From: Candidatus Aalborgicola bjergmarkensis
GTDB taxonomy: Bacteria; Pseudomonadota; Gammaproteobacteria; Burkholderiales; Burkholderiaceae_C
Reading direction: 5' to 3'
NCBI GenBank assembly: GCA_016708725.1
Contig: JADJFE010000030.1
Coordinates: forward strand, 496,001 to 560,000
DNA length: 64,000 bases
Below the pieces are notes generated by a model. The model worked only from the letters and a program-made list of their open reading frames with translations. It made no database searches and was not told the DNA's origin. The translations under genes were made by a program, and so were the position numbers. How positions within the stretch are numbered: the stretch's first letter is position 1; each line of letters begins with the position of its first letter. Below, in pieces: positions 9,557 to 17,453 of this stretch.

Positions 9557-9589
9557 GGTATTGGCGTGTTTTGAACCACGCCAAATACC
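9557..9589. terminator. Inverted repeat, possible terminator or REP-like hairpin
   Basis: GGTATTGGCGTG pairs with CACGCCAAATACC around an 8-base loop. It lies directly next to MITE copy A and interrupts the start of an MCP gene fragment. No clear T-run follows on either strand, so a repeat hairpin is as likely as a terminator. Confidence 0.5.
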
Positions 9590-9625
9590 TAGAATCAGGC
9601 GCTGCTTGATGGTGAGGTTATTCAT
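9587..9625 (-). pseudogene. MCP gene remnant, first 13 codons only
   Basis: A GGAGAG ribosome-binding site precedes ATG at 9625, and the frame reads MNNLTIKQRLILG, a common start of methyl-accepting chemotaxis proteins. After 13 codons the frame enters the hairpin at 9557-9589 and soon stops. It lies just downstream of the cheA remnant on the same strand, suggesting a former cheA-mcp operon. Confidence 0.6.
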
Positions 9626-9651
9626 AAGACTCTCCTTCGTAAAAAATGAAT

Positions 9652-9809
9652 TTATTGCTCTAACAATTGACGCGAGACAATTCCCGGTGCGCGTTTTTCG
9701 CTTTCGACACTACGCATTATCAAGGACGGGACATCCAGAATCAGCGCCACATCGCCACTGCCCAGAATGGTGGAGCCGCTAATGCAACTCACCTGGCTAA
9801 ACATTTGCC
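9652..9809 (-). pseudogene. cheA: cheA remnant, C-terminal end only
   Basis: On the minus strand the frame reads ISGSTILGSGDVALILDVPSL before a TAA at 9654-9652 (given here in two parts: ISGSTILGSGDV and ALILDVPSL). This is the conserved end of the CheA CheW-like regulatory domain. Only about 52 codons remain; the upstream part is replaced at about 9810 by a 5'-truncated mipA gene on the other strand. The remnant plus the neighbouring MCP, MCP stub and cheW show that a chemotaxis cluster once stood here. Confidence 0.7.
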
Positions 9810-9812
9810 CCA

Positions 9813-10301
9813 GTGGCTAAAGAGAGCGACTCCATCTACCTCAAAGGCATGGGTGATGTGGAGGAACGAGCGGTTCTTAGCGGCTATGTGGGAGCGTCGA
9901 TCGCCAAGGGGCTATGGCTTCGTTCATCTCTGGAATTGGGGTCTGGCAACACCCGCGAAGGCGCTGTTTTGAAATTGGGCGCCTCGTACGCCGTGCCAAT
10001 CAATGCCTCGTTGGGCTTGAACCTCAGCGCGGGTGCCACCTTTGCCAATGCGAACCATATGGGCAGTTACTTTGGTGTCAACGCGGCGCAATCGGCTGCG
10101 AGTGGCTACGCAACCTATGCCCCGTCCGCGGGCCTACGCGATGTCGGAATCGGCATCGGGCTGATCTACAAAATCACCCCCAAATGGGGTCTTGGCATCG
10201 GAGTTAACGCAACCGCACTTTCCAATACAACCATGGACAGTCCACTCGTTCGCAGGCCACGCTACGCCACGGCGATGCTAGGGGTGGTGTATGGCTTCTG
10301 A
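9813..10301 (+). pseudogene. MipA/OmpV-family outer-membrane protein, 5'-truncated
   Basis: 162 codons from a GTG-like start match the C-terminal two thirds of MipA/OmpV barrel proteins: YLKGMGDVEE, then YFGVNAAQSAASG and a final beta-strand ending VVYGF with a C-terminal aromatic residue. Family members are usually about 250 residues with a signal peptide, which is absent here. The left boundary coincides with the point where the opposite-strand cheA remnant stops, so the gene was probably truncated by the same rearrangement. It could be translated but not exported. Confidence 0.7.
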
Positions 10302-10363
10302 CCGGTTTGCGCGCACCGTGCCGCTGCCTCTATAGTCGCATCTTTCGTTCCACCCATCCGCCT

Positions 10364-12139
10364 ATGAGACTACTGCCCCTCGCTCTTTGCTTTACCGTCC
10401 TGGCTGGTTGTGCCGGCGCCCCCACGCGGCCCAGCACCGTGGCGCGCGGCGACTATAGGCAGACGCAGGCCTACGCCACCGAATTGATCGAATATGAGAT
10501 GGCCAAGCGCCCGGTGCCGGGCATCAGCATCGCCCTGGTGGACGATCAACGTGTTGTCTGGGCCCAAGGATTTGGCTTCGCGGACGTGGAACGTAAGATA
10601 CCGGCCAGCGCGGACACGCTGTACCGCGTGGGTTCCATCTCCAAGCTGTTCACCGACACGGCGGCCATGCAGTTGGCCGAACAAGGCCGTATCGACATCG
10701 ACCAGCCGGTGCAAACCTACCTGCCGGGCTTTGCGCCCAAGACGCGAGAGCCGCAGGCGGCCATCACCGTGCGCCAGCTCATGACGCACCACAGCGGCCT
10801 GCCACGCGACCGGCTCAAGGGCTTTCACAACCCCGATCCGCGACCCTTTGCCTTATTGGAGGCCGATCTGTCCGACGAGCATGTTGCCTACGCGCCGGAT
10901 CAGCACTTTTCGTATTCCAACGCTGGCATAGCGCTGGTGGGCCGGGTGCTTGAACGCCAGAGTGCGACCCCGTTTGCGCAGCACATGCAGCGCGCGCTGT
11001 TGCTGCCGCTGGGCATGGCCAGCTCATCCTTCGATACCGGTGCGTCGCCATCGCCACAGATGTCGCTGGGCTATCGCAAGCGCGAGGCGGTGCCCGAGGT
11101 TCCCATGCGCGACGTGCCCGCCGGCGGCCTCAACTCCAGCGTCCATGATTTGAGCCGCTTCATGTCCATGGTCTTCGCCGAAGGCCGTTCGGGCGGTCAG
11201 CAGATTCTGCAGGCTCAGAGCGTCGCGGAGATGCTGCGCCCGCAAAACACGGCCGTCCCGCTGGATGCCAATTTCCAGGTCGGCCTGGGCTGGATGCTCA
11301 GTAGCCTGGGCAAATCCGCCATACATAACGGCGGGCCGGTGGCGCACCATGGCGGGAGCATCGGCATGTTCCGCAGTGCCCTGTATGTCCTGCCACGGCA
11401 CAAGCTGGGCGTGGTCGTGCTGGGCAACTCCAACACCGCCGAGGGCGTGGTTGACCGCGTGGCGACCGAGACGTTGAAGCTGGCTCTGCAAGCCAAGACC
11501 GGCATTGAACAGCCCGCGTACCAACAACCGGGCTGGGTGGATGCTGCCTTGCCGGAGCAGGCCCTGCGCGACTTTCCCGGTGACTACACGACCACCTTTG
11601 GCCTGGTGCGCGTGCGCACCCATGGACAAGGCCTGAAGGCCCAAGCTCTGGGCAAAAGTTTTGATTTTCGCCAACGCAGCGATGGCCTATTGGGCATTGA
11701 CTACGCCCTGTTTGGCTTTATCCATCTGAATTTGGGGCCCATCGGTGAGATCGGATTGGTACGCCGATCCGTGGCTGGGCGCGAGTTGCTGTTTTCCCGC
11801 GTGGGCGCGCAGGAAATGCTGGTGGGCCAGCGCATCACGCCACCGCTGGATTTGGAGCCCTGGCGCAAACGCCTGGGCGACTACGCCATCACCAACCTGG
11901 GTTCGGACCCCCAGGTTGCCCAGCGCATCAGCCTGGTCGAAGAACACGGCTACCTGATGCTGGCCATCAGCACCATCGACGCACCCGGCGAGACGCTGCG
12001 CTTGATCCTGATGCCGGTGTCCGACACCCAGGCCCTGCTCCTGGGCCCCTTGGCGCAGGGCGGCGAGACTGTGAGCGTGGTGCGCGTGGATGGGGTGGAA
12101 CAGTTGGCCTACTCCGGCTACTTGGCCAAGAAGCTGTGA
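10364..12139 (+). CDS. Class C beta-lactamase-like serine hydrolase, lipoprotein
   Basis: A 591-residue secreted protein. The ATG at 10364 gives a lipoprotein signal peptide with lipobox LAGC (Cys16). The serine hydrolase domain has S91-I-S-K94 (SxxK), Y184-S-N186 (YxN) and a late HHGGS (HxG-type third motif), so all catalytic elements of the class C/DD-peptidase fold are visible. About 200 residues follow the catalytic domain, as in many LACTB/EstB-type esterases and peptidases. The likely role is hydrolysis of a peptide or ester in the periplasm; resistance to beta-lactams should not be assumed. It converges with the sulfatase-maturase gene. Confidence 0.87.
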   Translation: MRLLPLALCFTVLAGCAGAPTRPSTVARGDYRQTQAYATELIEYEMAKRPVPGISIALVDDQRVVWAQGFGFADVERKIPASADTLYRVGSISKLFTDTAAMQLAEQGRIDIDQPVQTYLPGFAPKTREPQAAITVRQLMTHHSGLPRDRLKGFHNPDPRPFALLEADLSDEHVAYAPDQHFSYSNAGIALVGRVLERQSATPFAQHMQRALLLPLGMASSSFDTGASPSPQMSLGYRKREAVPEVPMRDVPAGGLNSSVHDLSRFMSMVFAEGRSGGQQILQAQSVAEMLRPQNTAVPLDANFQVGLGWMLSSLGKSAIHNGGPVAHHGGSIGMFRSALYVLPRHKLGVVVLGNSNTAEGVVDRVATETLKLALQAKTGIEQPAYQQPGWVDAALPEQALRDFPGDYTTTFGLVRVRTHGQGLKAQALGKSFDFRQRSDGLLGIDYALFGFIHLNLGPIGEIGLVRRSVAGRELLFSRVGAQEMLVGQRITPPLDLEPWRKRLGDYAITNLGSDPQVAQRISLVEEHGYLMLAISTIDAPGETLRLILMPVSDTQALLLGPLAQGGETVSVVRVDGVEQLAYSGYLAKKL

Positions 12140-12226
12140 GGCGGCGGATGGCGCAATCTCTTCTTGGGCGTGCGAGTGTGACTCGCCGCCGTGGACGGCA
12201 GGCTTTGGGCATCAGGGCAGCATCGA

Positions 12227-13642
12227 CTAAAATCCCAGGCGGCGACTGAGTTCACCACGGGCCGCACGCGCCTTGGCATAGAACTGCTTCAAACCGGGGC
12301 ACAGATAGCTCAAGCCGGCCTCGCCCTCGGGCGTTGTCGCAAAACGGTTTTTCGGGCAATCGCCCCAGCACAGATCCAGGTAGGCGCAGGCCGCGCAATA
12401 GCCGGGCAGCGTGCTGTGCTTGGCCAGACCAAAGGCCTCTTGGCGCTGCGAAAAGGCCAGGTCGCCCTCGTGCACCTGCAGGATGTTGCCCAGCTTGTAT
12501 TCGGGGTAGACAAAGTGGTCGCAGCTGTACAGGTCGCCGTTGTGCTCGATGGCCAGTGCCTTGCCGCAGGTCTGGGCGCTGACGCACTTCTGCGCCCCGT
12601 AGCCGAACATCTGCGAGATGACGTTCTCGAACTGGTCGACGAAGACTTTGCCATAGTCCCGGCGCAACCACTCGTCCCAGATGCGCGTCAGAAAGTAGCC
12701 CCAGTCTTGCGGTGCTACCGACCAATCGGTGACCGCTGATTCGGCGCTCCCCGGTTCTACTGGCGCGATGCCCGCTTCGGCGGGCGCAGTTGCAGTTGAA
12801 GTGGCAGTGCCACTGCCACCAACTCCACCGCGTCCACCGCCTCCACCACCTCCACCACCTCCACCACCACCTCCAACAACAACACCATCGCAGGCCTCTG
12901 GGCTTGGCGCGGGTGCGGGCGCTGGCGGCCAGTGACCGGGTGCGACGAATCGAAAGTCCTTGGGCTCGACACAGGGAATGAACTGGATGATGCGCGGACG
13001 CACCTGCTCGCGCAGGAAGCGGTAGACGTCGGTCGGCCGCCTGGCGTTCAGGCGATTCACGACGCACAGGGCGCTGAATGGTATGGCGTATTGGCGCAGC
13101 AGTGCAACAGCCTCCATAACGCGCTCGAAGCTGGGCGTGCCGCCCTTGCTGTAGCGAAACGCGTTGTGCAGTGCGGCCGGGCCGTCGATGGACAGGCCGA
13201 CCAGAAAATTGTGCTCTTTGAGGAAGGCGCACCAGGCCTCGTCAAGCAAGATGCCGTTGGTCTGCAGGTCATTCTCAATGGCTTGGCCGGGCTTCTTGTA
13301 GCGCTGCTGCAGCGCAATCACGCGGTGGAAAAAATCCAGACCCATCAAGGTGGGCTCGCCACCCTGCCAGGAGAAAACCACCTCCGGGCCGGTGTGCGCC
13401 TCGATGTACTGGCGAATGTGTTGCTCCAGCACCGAGTCGCCCATGCGCGACTTCTTGGGCTGCTGCAGCAGCTCTTCCTTGTGCAGATAGAAGCAGTAGG
13501 CACAGTCCAGGTTGCACTGCGCGCCGCTGGGCTTCACCATGGCATGGAAGCGGCGCAATTCCCCCGTCGGCGGGGCAGGCAGCGCCAGCGCGGGGCCGCT
13601 CGCGTTGGCGAGTCGAATCGGTATGACGCTGGGCTGGACCAT
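12227..13642 (-). CDS. Anaerobic sulfatase-maturating enzyme, radical SAM/SPASM
   Basis: About 471 residues from ATG 13642; a further TTG start at 13687 would add 15 residues. The radical SAM motif is CNLDCAYC (C-x3-C-x2-C), followed by FSWQGGEPTLMG. A C-terminal cysteine-rich SPASM region (CGKA, CDHFVYPEYKLGN, CAACAYLDLCWGDCPKN) would hold two more Fe-S clusters. Such enzymes oxidise a Cys or Ser of a sulfatase to formylglycine. A truncated sulfatase gene lies immediately upstream on the same strand, its probable client. Between the core and SPASM region is a low-complexity insertion of 14 consecutive glycines plus an Ala/Thr-rich stretch, about 60 residues not expected in the family. Confidence 0.9.
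   Translation of the reverse strand: MVQPSVIPIRLANASGPALALPAPPTGELRRFHAMVKPSGAQCNLDCAYCFYLHKEELLQQPKKSRMGDSVLEQHIRQYIEAHTGPEVVFSWQGGEPTLMGLDFFHRVIALQQRYKKPGQAIENDLQTNGILLDEAWCAFLKEHNFLVGLSIDGPAALHNAFRYSKGGTPSFERVMEAVALLRQYAIPFSALCVVNRLNARRPTDVYRFLREQVRPRIIQFIPCVEPKDFRFVAPGHWPPAPAPAPSPEACDGVVVGGGGGGGGGGGGGGRGGVGGSGTATSTATAPAEAGIAPVEPGSAESAVTDWSVAPQDWGYFLTRIWDEWLRRDYGKVFVDQFENVISQMFGYGAQKCVSAQTCGKALAIEHNGDLYSCDHFVYPEYKLGNILQVHEGDLAFSQRQEAFGLAKHSTLPGYCAACAYLDLCWGDCPKNRFATTPEGEAGLSYLCPGLKQFYAKARAARGELSRRLGF
12822..12876. repeat. CCA/CCT triplet tract encoding polyglycine
   Basis: An in-frame array of CCACC/TCCACC units within the sulfatase-maturase gene encodes a run of 14 glycines and further Gly-rich residues on the minus strand. 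It is a microsatellite likely to vary in length by whole codons. Confidence 0.8.
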
Positions 13643-13720
13643 TGGTCGTGTTGGTGCGTGAACGCTAAGGGCTGCGAAAACAGCCAATGTATCGTTTTTG
13701 GCGGTGCTGGGGCCAGGGCG

Positions 13721-14272
13721 CTACGGGACCAGGCCCAAGGGGCTGCGCGCCATCTCGTCGCACCAGCGGTTCATGCTGGCATCGAGCTGGGCCACGCGCT
13801 CGGGGTAACGCTGCGCCAGGTTGTAGGATTCGCCGGGGTCGCGACCCAGGTCGAACAGCATCGGCAGCGGACCACTGGTGTGCACGCTCAAGCCCCCCAG
13901 CTTCTTGTTGACCGGCAAGGGCCATACATAGTGGTTGATGCTCTGGATGTACTTCCATTGCTCGGAGCGCATGGCCTCCAGCTGGCCCTGGTGGTAGAAA
14001 AACAGTTCGCGGGCTTCGTGCTTGGCGGTGGGCGCGAACCACAACGGGGAGATATCGCGCCCGTCCACCACGCGGTCCTTGGGCGGCTGTATGCCGGCCA
14101 CGCGCAACAGGGAGGTGAACAGGTCCAGGTTCATGGACAGCGCGTCACAGGTCTGGCCGCGCGCGCACTTGCAGTCCCAGCGCACGATCAGCGGCACGCG
14201 GTAGCCACCCTCAAACGTCTGCCCCTTGCGCCCGCGCAGCTCACCGGGGCTGCCGTCGTACCACGGGCCAGA
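13721..14272 (-). pseudogene. Sulfatase (arylsulfatase family), C-terminal fragment
   Basis: About 184 codons of a type I sulfatase remain. Family landmarks are SGPWYDGSPGELRGRKGQTF EGGYRVPLIVRW (shown split) and DGRDISPLW, then a C-terminal region with LFDLGRDPGES. The N-terminal half with the formylglycine CxPxR site and metal ligands is gone; at about 14272 the sequence switches to a transposase relic on the other strand. The gene stop is 34 bp upstream of the maturase start at 13687, consistent with an original sulfatase-maturase operon. Confidence 0.8.
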
Positions 14273-14918
14273 TCGTGGAATGATTTTTCTGATGTGTACC
14301 GACCTGCTCATACCACCATTACAAATCATCCAACTCTACACTCACCGTTCGCTGATTTCGAAAGCTAGTTCCGAAGATTGGTCGGCAAATTCGCCTGAAA
14401 AAGTCAGATTTCCGTCTTTTTGGTGGGGGTTGGGTGTCGAGCGAGTTGCTTAAATTTATGCAATCGATGGTCCATCCCAAAATTGGGGCAATTTCGCGTC
14501 GAAAGTGGGCGAAAACTCTCATTTTTGGCCCCGCAATTTAACGAACCCCCAGAAAAAATGAACGAACCGTGAGTCTACAGCTACCGCTTCAAGATTGAGC
14601 TTGGTTTTCGCCAGGCAGTTCATGTCATCGGTACTTATGCCTACCACTTCTGGATGCGCGCCATGAAGCCTTTGTCCCGGGGTCAAGACGATCAATATCT
14701 GCATCGCACTACCGAAGACTATCGCAATGCCGTACGACGCAAGCTACGTACCTTTCATCTACATGTCCAGCTCGGGTGCATCGCACAGGGTTTGCTGCAG
14801 CATCTCGCAATCAACCACTCCGCTATGGTTTGGCATCATTTCCGCAGTTGGCTGCGCACCATCAGACCCGAGTTACCTCCCTCGGAATTGATTGTCGCCA
14901 GCGCTTTGCGTTCCTCTT
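14273..14918 (+). pseudogene. IS4-type DDE transposase relic, interrupted by a MITE
   Basis: If the MITE at 14341-14573 and one copy of its target duplication are removed, one frame reads through: PLQIIQLY|SYRFKIELGFRQ, then AYHFWMRAMKP and on to about 14915. The Y-x2-R-x3-E arrangement fits the IS4-group YREK signature around the catalytic Glu. Only the C-terminal part (about 135 codons) remains. It is fused on the left to a sulfatase fragment and on the right to the truncated ATPase gene, so it marks the site of a deletion or insertion that damaged both. Confidence 0.7.
14341..14573. mobile_element. MITE-like element, copy B (233 bp, inverted)
   Basis: Same length as copy A and nearly identical to it in the opposite orientation. 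It begins CTCACCGTTCGCT and ends GAACCGTGAG, and is flanked by a perfect 6-bp duplication TCTACA at 14335-14340 and 14574-14579. It inserted into the transposase gene. Confidence 0.92.
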
Positions 14919-16925
14919 CAGCACGATGTCCGCTGCCTCCTTGGAGACAGCGGTGCCGGTGATGCCCATGGCCACCCCGATGTTGCTCTGCTTGAGCGCC
15001 GGCGCGTCGTTGACCCCGTCGCCGGTCATGGCCACGACCTGATGGTTGGCCTGCAAGGCCTTGACAAGCCTGAGTTTGTGCTCGGGTGCGACACGGGCGA
15101 AAACGTTGGTCGTGCGCACCACCTGCTGCATCTGCGCGTCGCCCATCTCGGCGAGCTGTGCGCCGGTGACGACTTGGGCATCGGTGAGAATGTTGAGCTG
15201 CGCACCGATGGCCTGCGCGGTTTCCTTGTGGTCGCCGGTGATCATCTTGACGGTGATGCCGGCTGCATGGCATGCCTTGATGGCCTCGATGGCCTCGCTA
15301 CGCGGCGGGTCGATCATCCCCTGCAGCCCCAGCAGCGTGAGTCCGCCTGCCGTGTCGGACATCTGCAAGTGCTTGCTCTGCGCCGTTGGCCTGGCCGCGA
15401 TGGCCAGTACGCGCATGCCTTGCGCCGCCAGTCGCGAGACTTCTGCCAGCACGGCGGCTGGGTCGATGCCCTCGCAGCGTTTCAGAATCACTTCCGGCGC
15501 GCCCTTGAGGATGAGCCTTGGGCTGTCTCCGGGACGCTGGTGCAGCGTGGCCATGAACTGGTTTTCCGACTCGAACGGAATCGCGTCGAGGCGGGCGTGG
15601 TCGCGACGCACAGCCTCCACCCCCAAGCCGATCTTCTCGGCCGAGACCACCAGCGCCGCCTCGGTCGGGTCGCCGGTTATCTTGTACGTGCCGCCTTCAT
15701 GCACCAGGGTCGCGTCGTTGCACAGCGCCCCGGCCAGCAGCAGATCGTGAACGTCGGCCGGGACCTTGCCGGTGAGGTCGGCGCCGACGGAGTTCCTGAT
15801 CTGCCCGACAGGTTCGTAGCCGACGCCCGTGATGGCGTAGCTGCCACGCGGCGTCCAAAGGGCCTGCACGGTCATTTCGTTGCGGGTAAGCGTGCCTGTC
15901 TTGTCGGAGCAAATGGTGGTGGTCGAGCCGAGCGTTTCGACAGCCGGTAGCTTGCGAACGACGGCGCGCCGCGCGGCCATGCGCTGCACACCAATTGCGA
16001 GCGCGATGGTGACGATGGCGGGCAGGCCTTCGGGGATCGCGCCGACGGCCAACGCGATGGCGAAAATCACGGTCTCGCGCAGGGCTGGCAGGAATGCAAC
16101 GCCGGTCTCGGCCATGGTGCGCCAGGTGCCTACGACCAGCATGATGGCCGCGATCACGACGATGCCGATGGTGATGTATTTGCCTATGCTTTGCAGCGCC
16201 CTGGTCAGCGGGGTTTGCAGGTTGGTGGCTTCCTTGAGCATGGTCGAGATGCGCCCCAGCTCGGTCGCCGCGCCGGTGCTGCAGACGACGGCGGTGGCCG
16301 TGCCATAAGTCACCAGGGTGCCACCGAACACCATGCCGGATCGGTCGCCAATGCCGGCGTTCACTGCCGAGGCGGCGGTGTCTTTTTCCGCCGGGACGGA
16401 CTCGCCCGTGAGGGCCGCCTCTTCAATCTTGAGCGTCTTGACCGCTGCGAGTCGCATGTCTGCGGGAACCTTGTCACCCGACGCCAACAGGATCACGTCG
16501 CCGGGCACGAGGTCGGCCCCGGCCACGGTGGCCTTCTTGCCGTCACGCAGGACGGTGACGTTTTCGGGCACCATCTGGCTCAGTGCCTCAATCGCCTTGC
16601 CCGCCTTGAATTCCTGGACGAAACCGATGAGGGTGTTGAGCACCACAACGCCCAGGATGACCAGACCGTTCTTGATACCGTCGCCCGGATCGACCAGCAT
16701 TGCGACGAAGCCTGAAGCGACCAGAACCCAAATCAGTGGGGAGTTGATCTGCCGCCAGAGCAGCGTCCAGGCGGTGTCGCCCTTGGCCTTGGGGAGCACA
16801 TTAGGTCCGTACTTGGCAAGCCGAACGCCGGCGTCGTCGTTGGACAGTCCAGTTTCAAGGTTGGTGCGCAGCTCGGCGATGACATCTGCCACCGCCATGG
16901 CGTGATAAAGCGGTTCTTTACTCAC
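14862..16925 (-). pseudogene. P2-type cation-transporting ATPase, C-terminally truncated second copy
   Basis: A 687-residue open frame begins with MSKEPLYHAMAVADV. It includes the actuator TGES (about residue 173), the first four membrane helices with the PEGLPA ion-binding helix (about 298-303), the phosphorylation site D341 in DKTGTLT, and the GDGVND hinge. At about 14919 the frame leaves the family sequence (after EAADIVL) and ends with some 20 residues encoded antisense to the transposase relic. The last membrane helices, present only in the left copy, are missing, so transport is unlikely. This copy has no internal frameshifts and serves as the reference for the decayed one. Confidence 0.88.
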
Positions 16926-17090
16926 AGACCGATCCGTTGATGCGTGCCCAGGGCAGCGCCGACGACCTGCTGCCGGGGATGAGGATGCAAGGTTTTGTCA
17001 TGGTTTATGGTGCCGGAAGAGTTCGAAGAGTTCAAAGTACCAAAGTGCGCCATTGTGCAGCAAACGGGCGCTGCGTGCGCCCCAACGGCA
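14919..17090. repeat. Large direct segmental duplication, right copy
   Basis: Nearly identical to 1888-4066 in direct orientation, including about 165 bp upstream of the ATPase start. Recombination between the two would excise or amplify the 13 kb between them. Confidence 0.9.
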
Positions 17091-17112
17091 ATCAGGTAAC
17101 GCCCCATGCGAA

Positions 17113-17320
17113 TGCTGCAAATTAAGAAGCTGTTCCCGCTCATACCACAAGGCCTACAGGCTAAAACACCGTGTAAAACACCCCCAAATAGCTCTGCACC
17201 ACGCCCCGATGGATGCCAATACCCTGCGTTGCGGGCGGCGCACGGGCGGAAAACGGTATCAAAACGGGCGCAAGCGCTTGTCCAATGTGCGGGGGAAGCT
17301 ACGGATTTTGTAGTGGTGCT
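17113..17320. repeat. Dispersed intergenic palindrome
   Basis: Same family as 929-1130 and 4090-4236, with GAAGCTGTTCCCGCT on the left and GTGCGGGGGAAGCTACGG on the right. With the duplicated ATPase upstream DNA it fills most of the gene-free stretch 16926-17453; nothing else was recognised there. Confidence 0.75.
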
Positions 17321-17453
17321 TTGAAAGTCAGCTCGCCACGCAAGGAGCGACCTGCTGCCGCGCCATGGTGCACTCCCGTACTCCCCAGCTGTGCCATACT
17401 TTGCGGCATGCGGTTGAAATTTTTATCCGTTGAGTTGCTGGGTACGTGGCGCC

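Noticed and set aside
10364..12139. Acquired beta-lactam resistance gene
   Set aside because: SxxK, YxN and HxG motifs show the fold, but the long C-terminal extension and lipoprotein signal fit the broad esterase/peptidase-like class C relatives rather than a dedicated beta-lactamase.
12932..14368. A 478-codon open frame on the plus strand opposite the maturase and sulfatase genes
   Set aside because: It is the antisense shadow of two clearly recognisable genes and shows no protein-like features.
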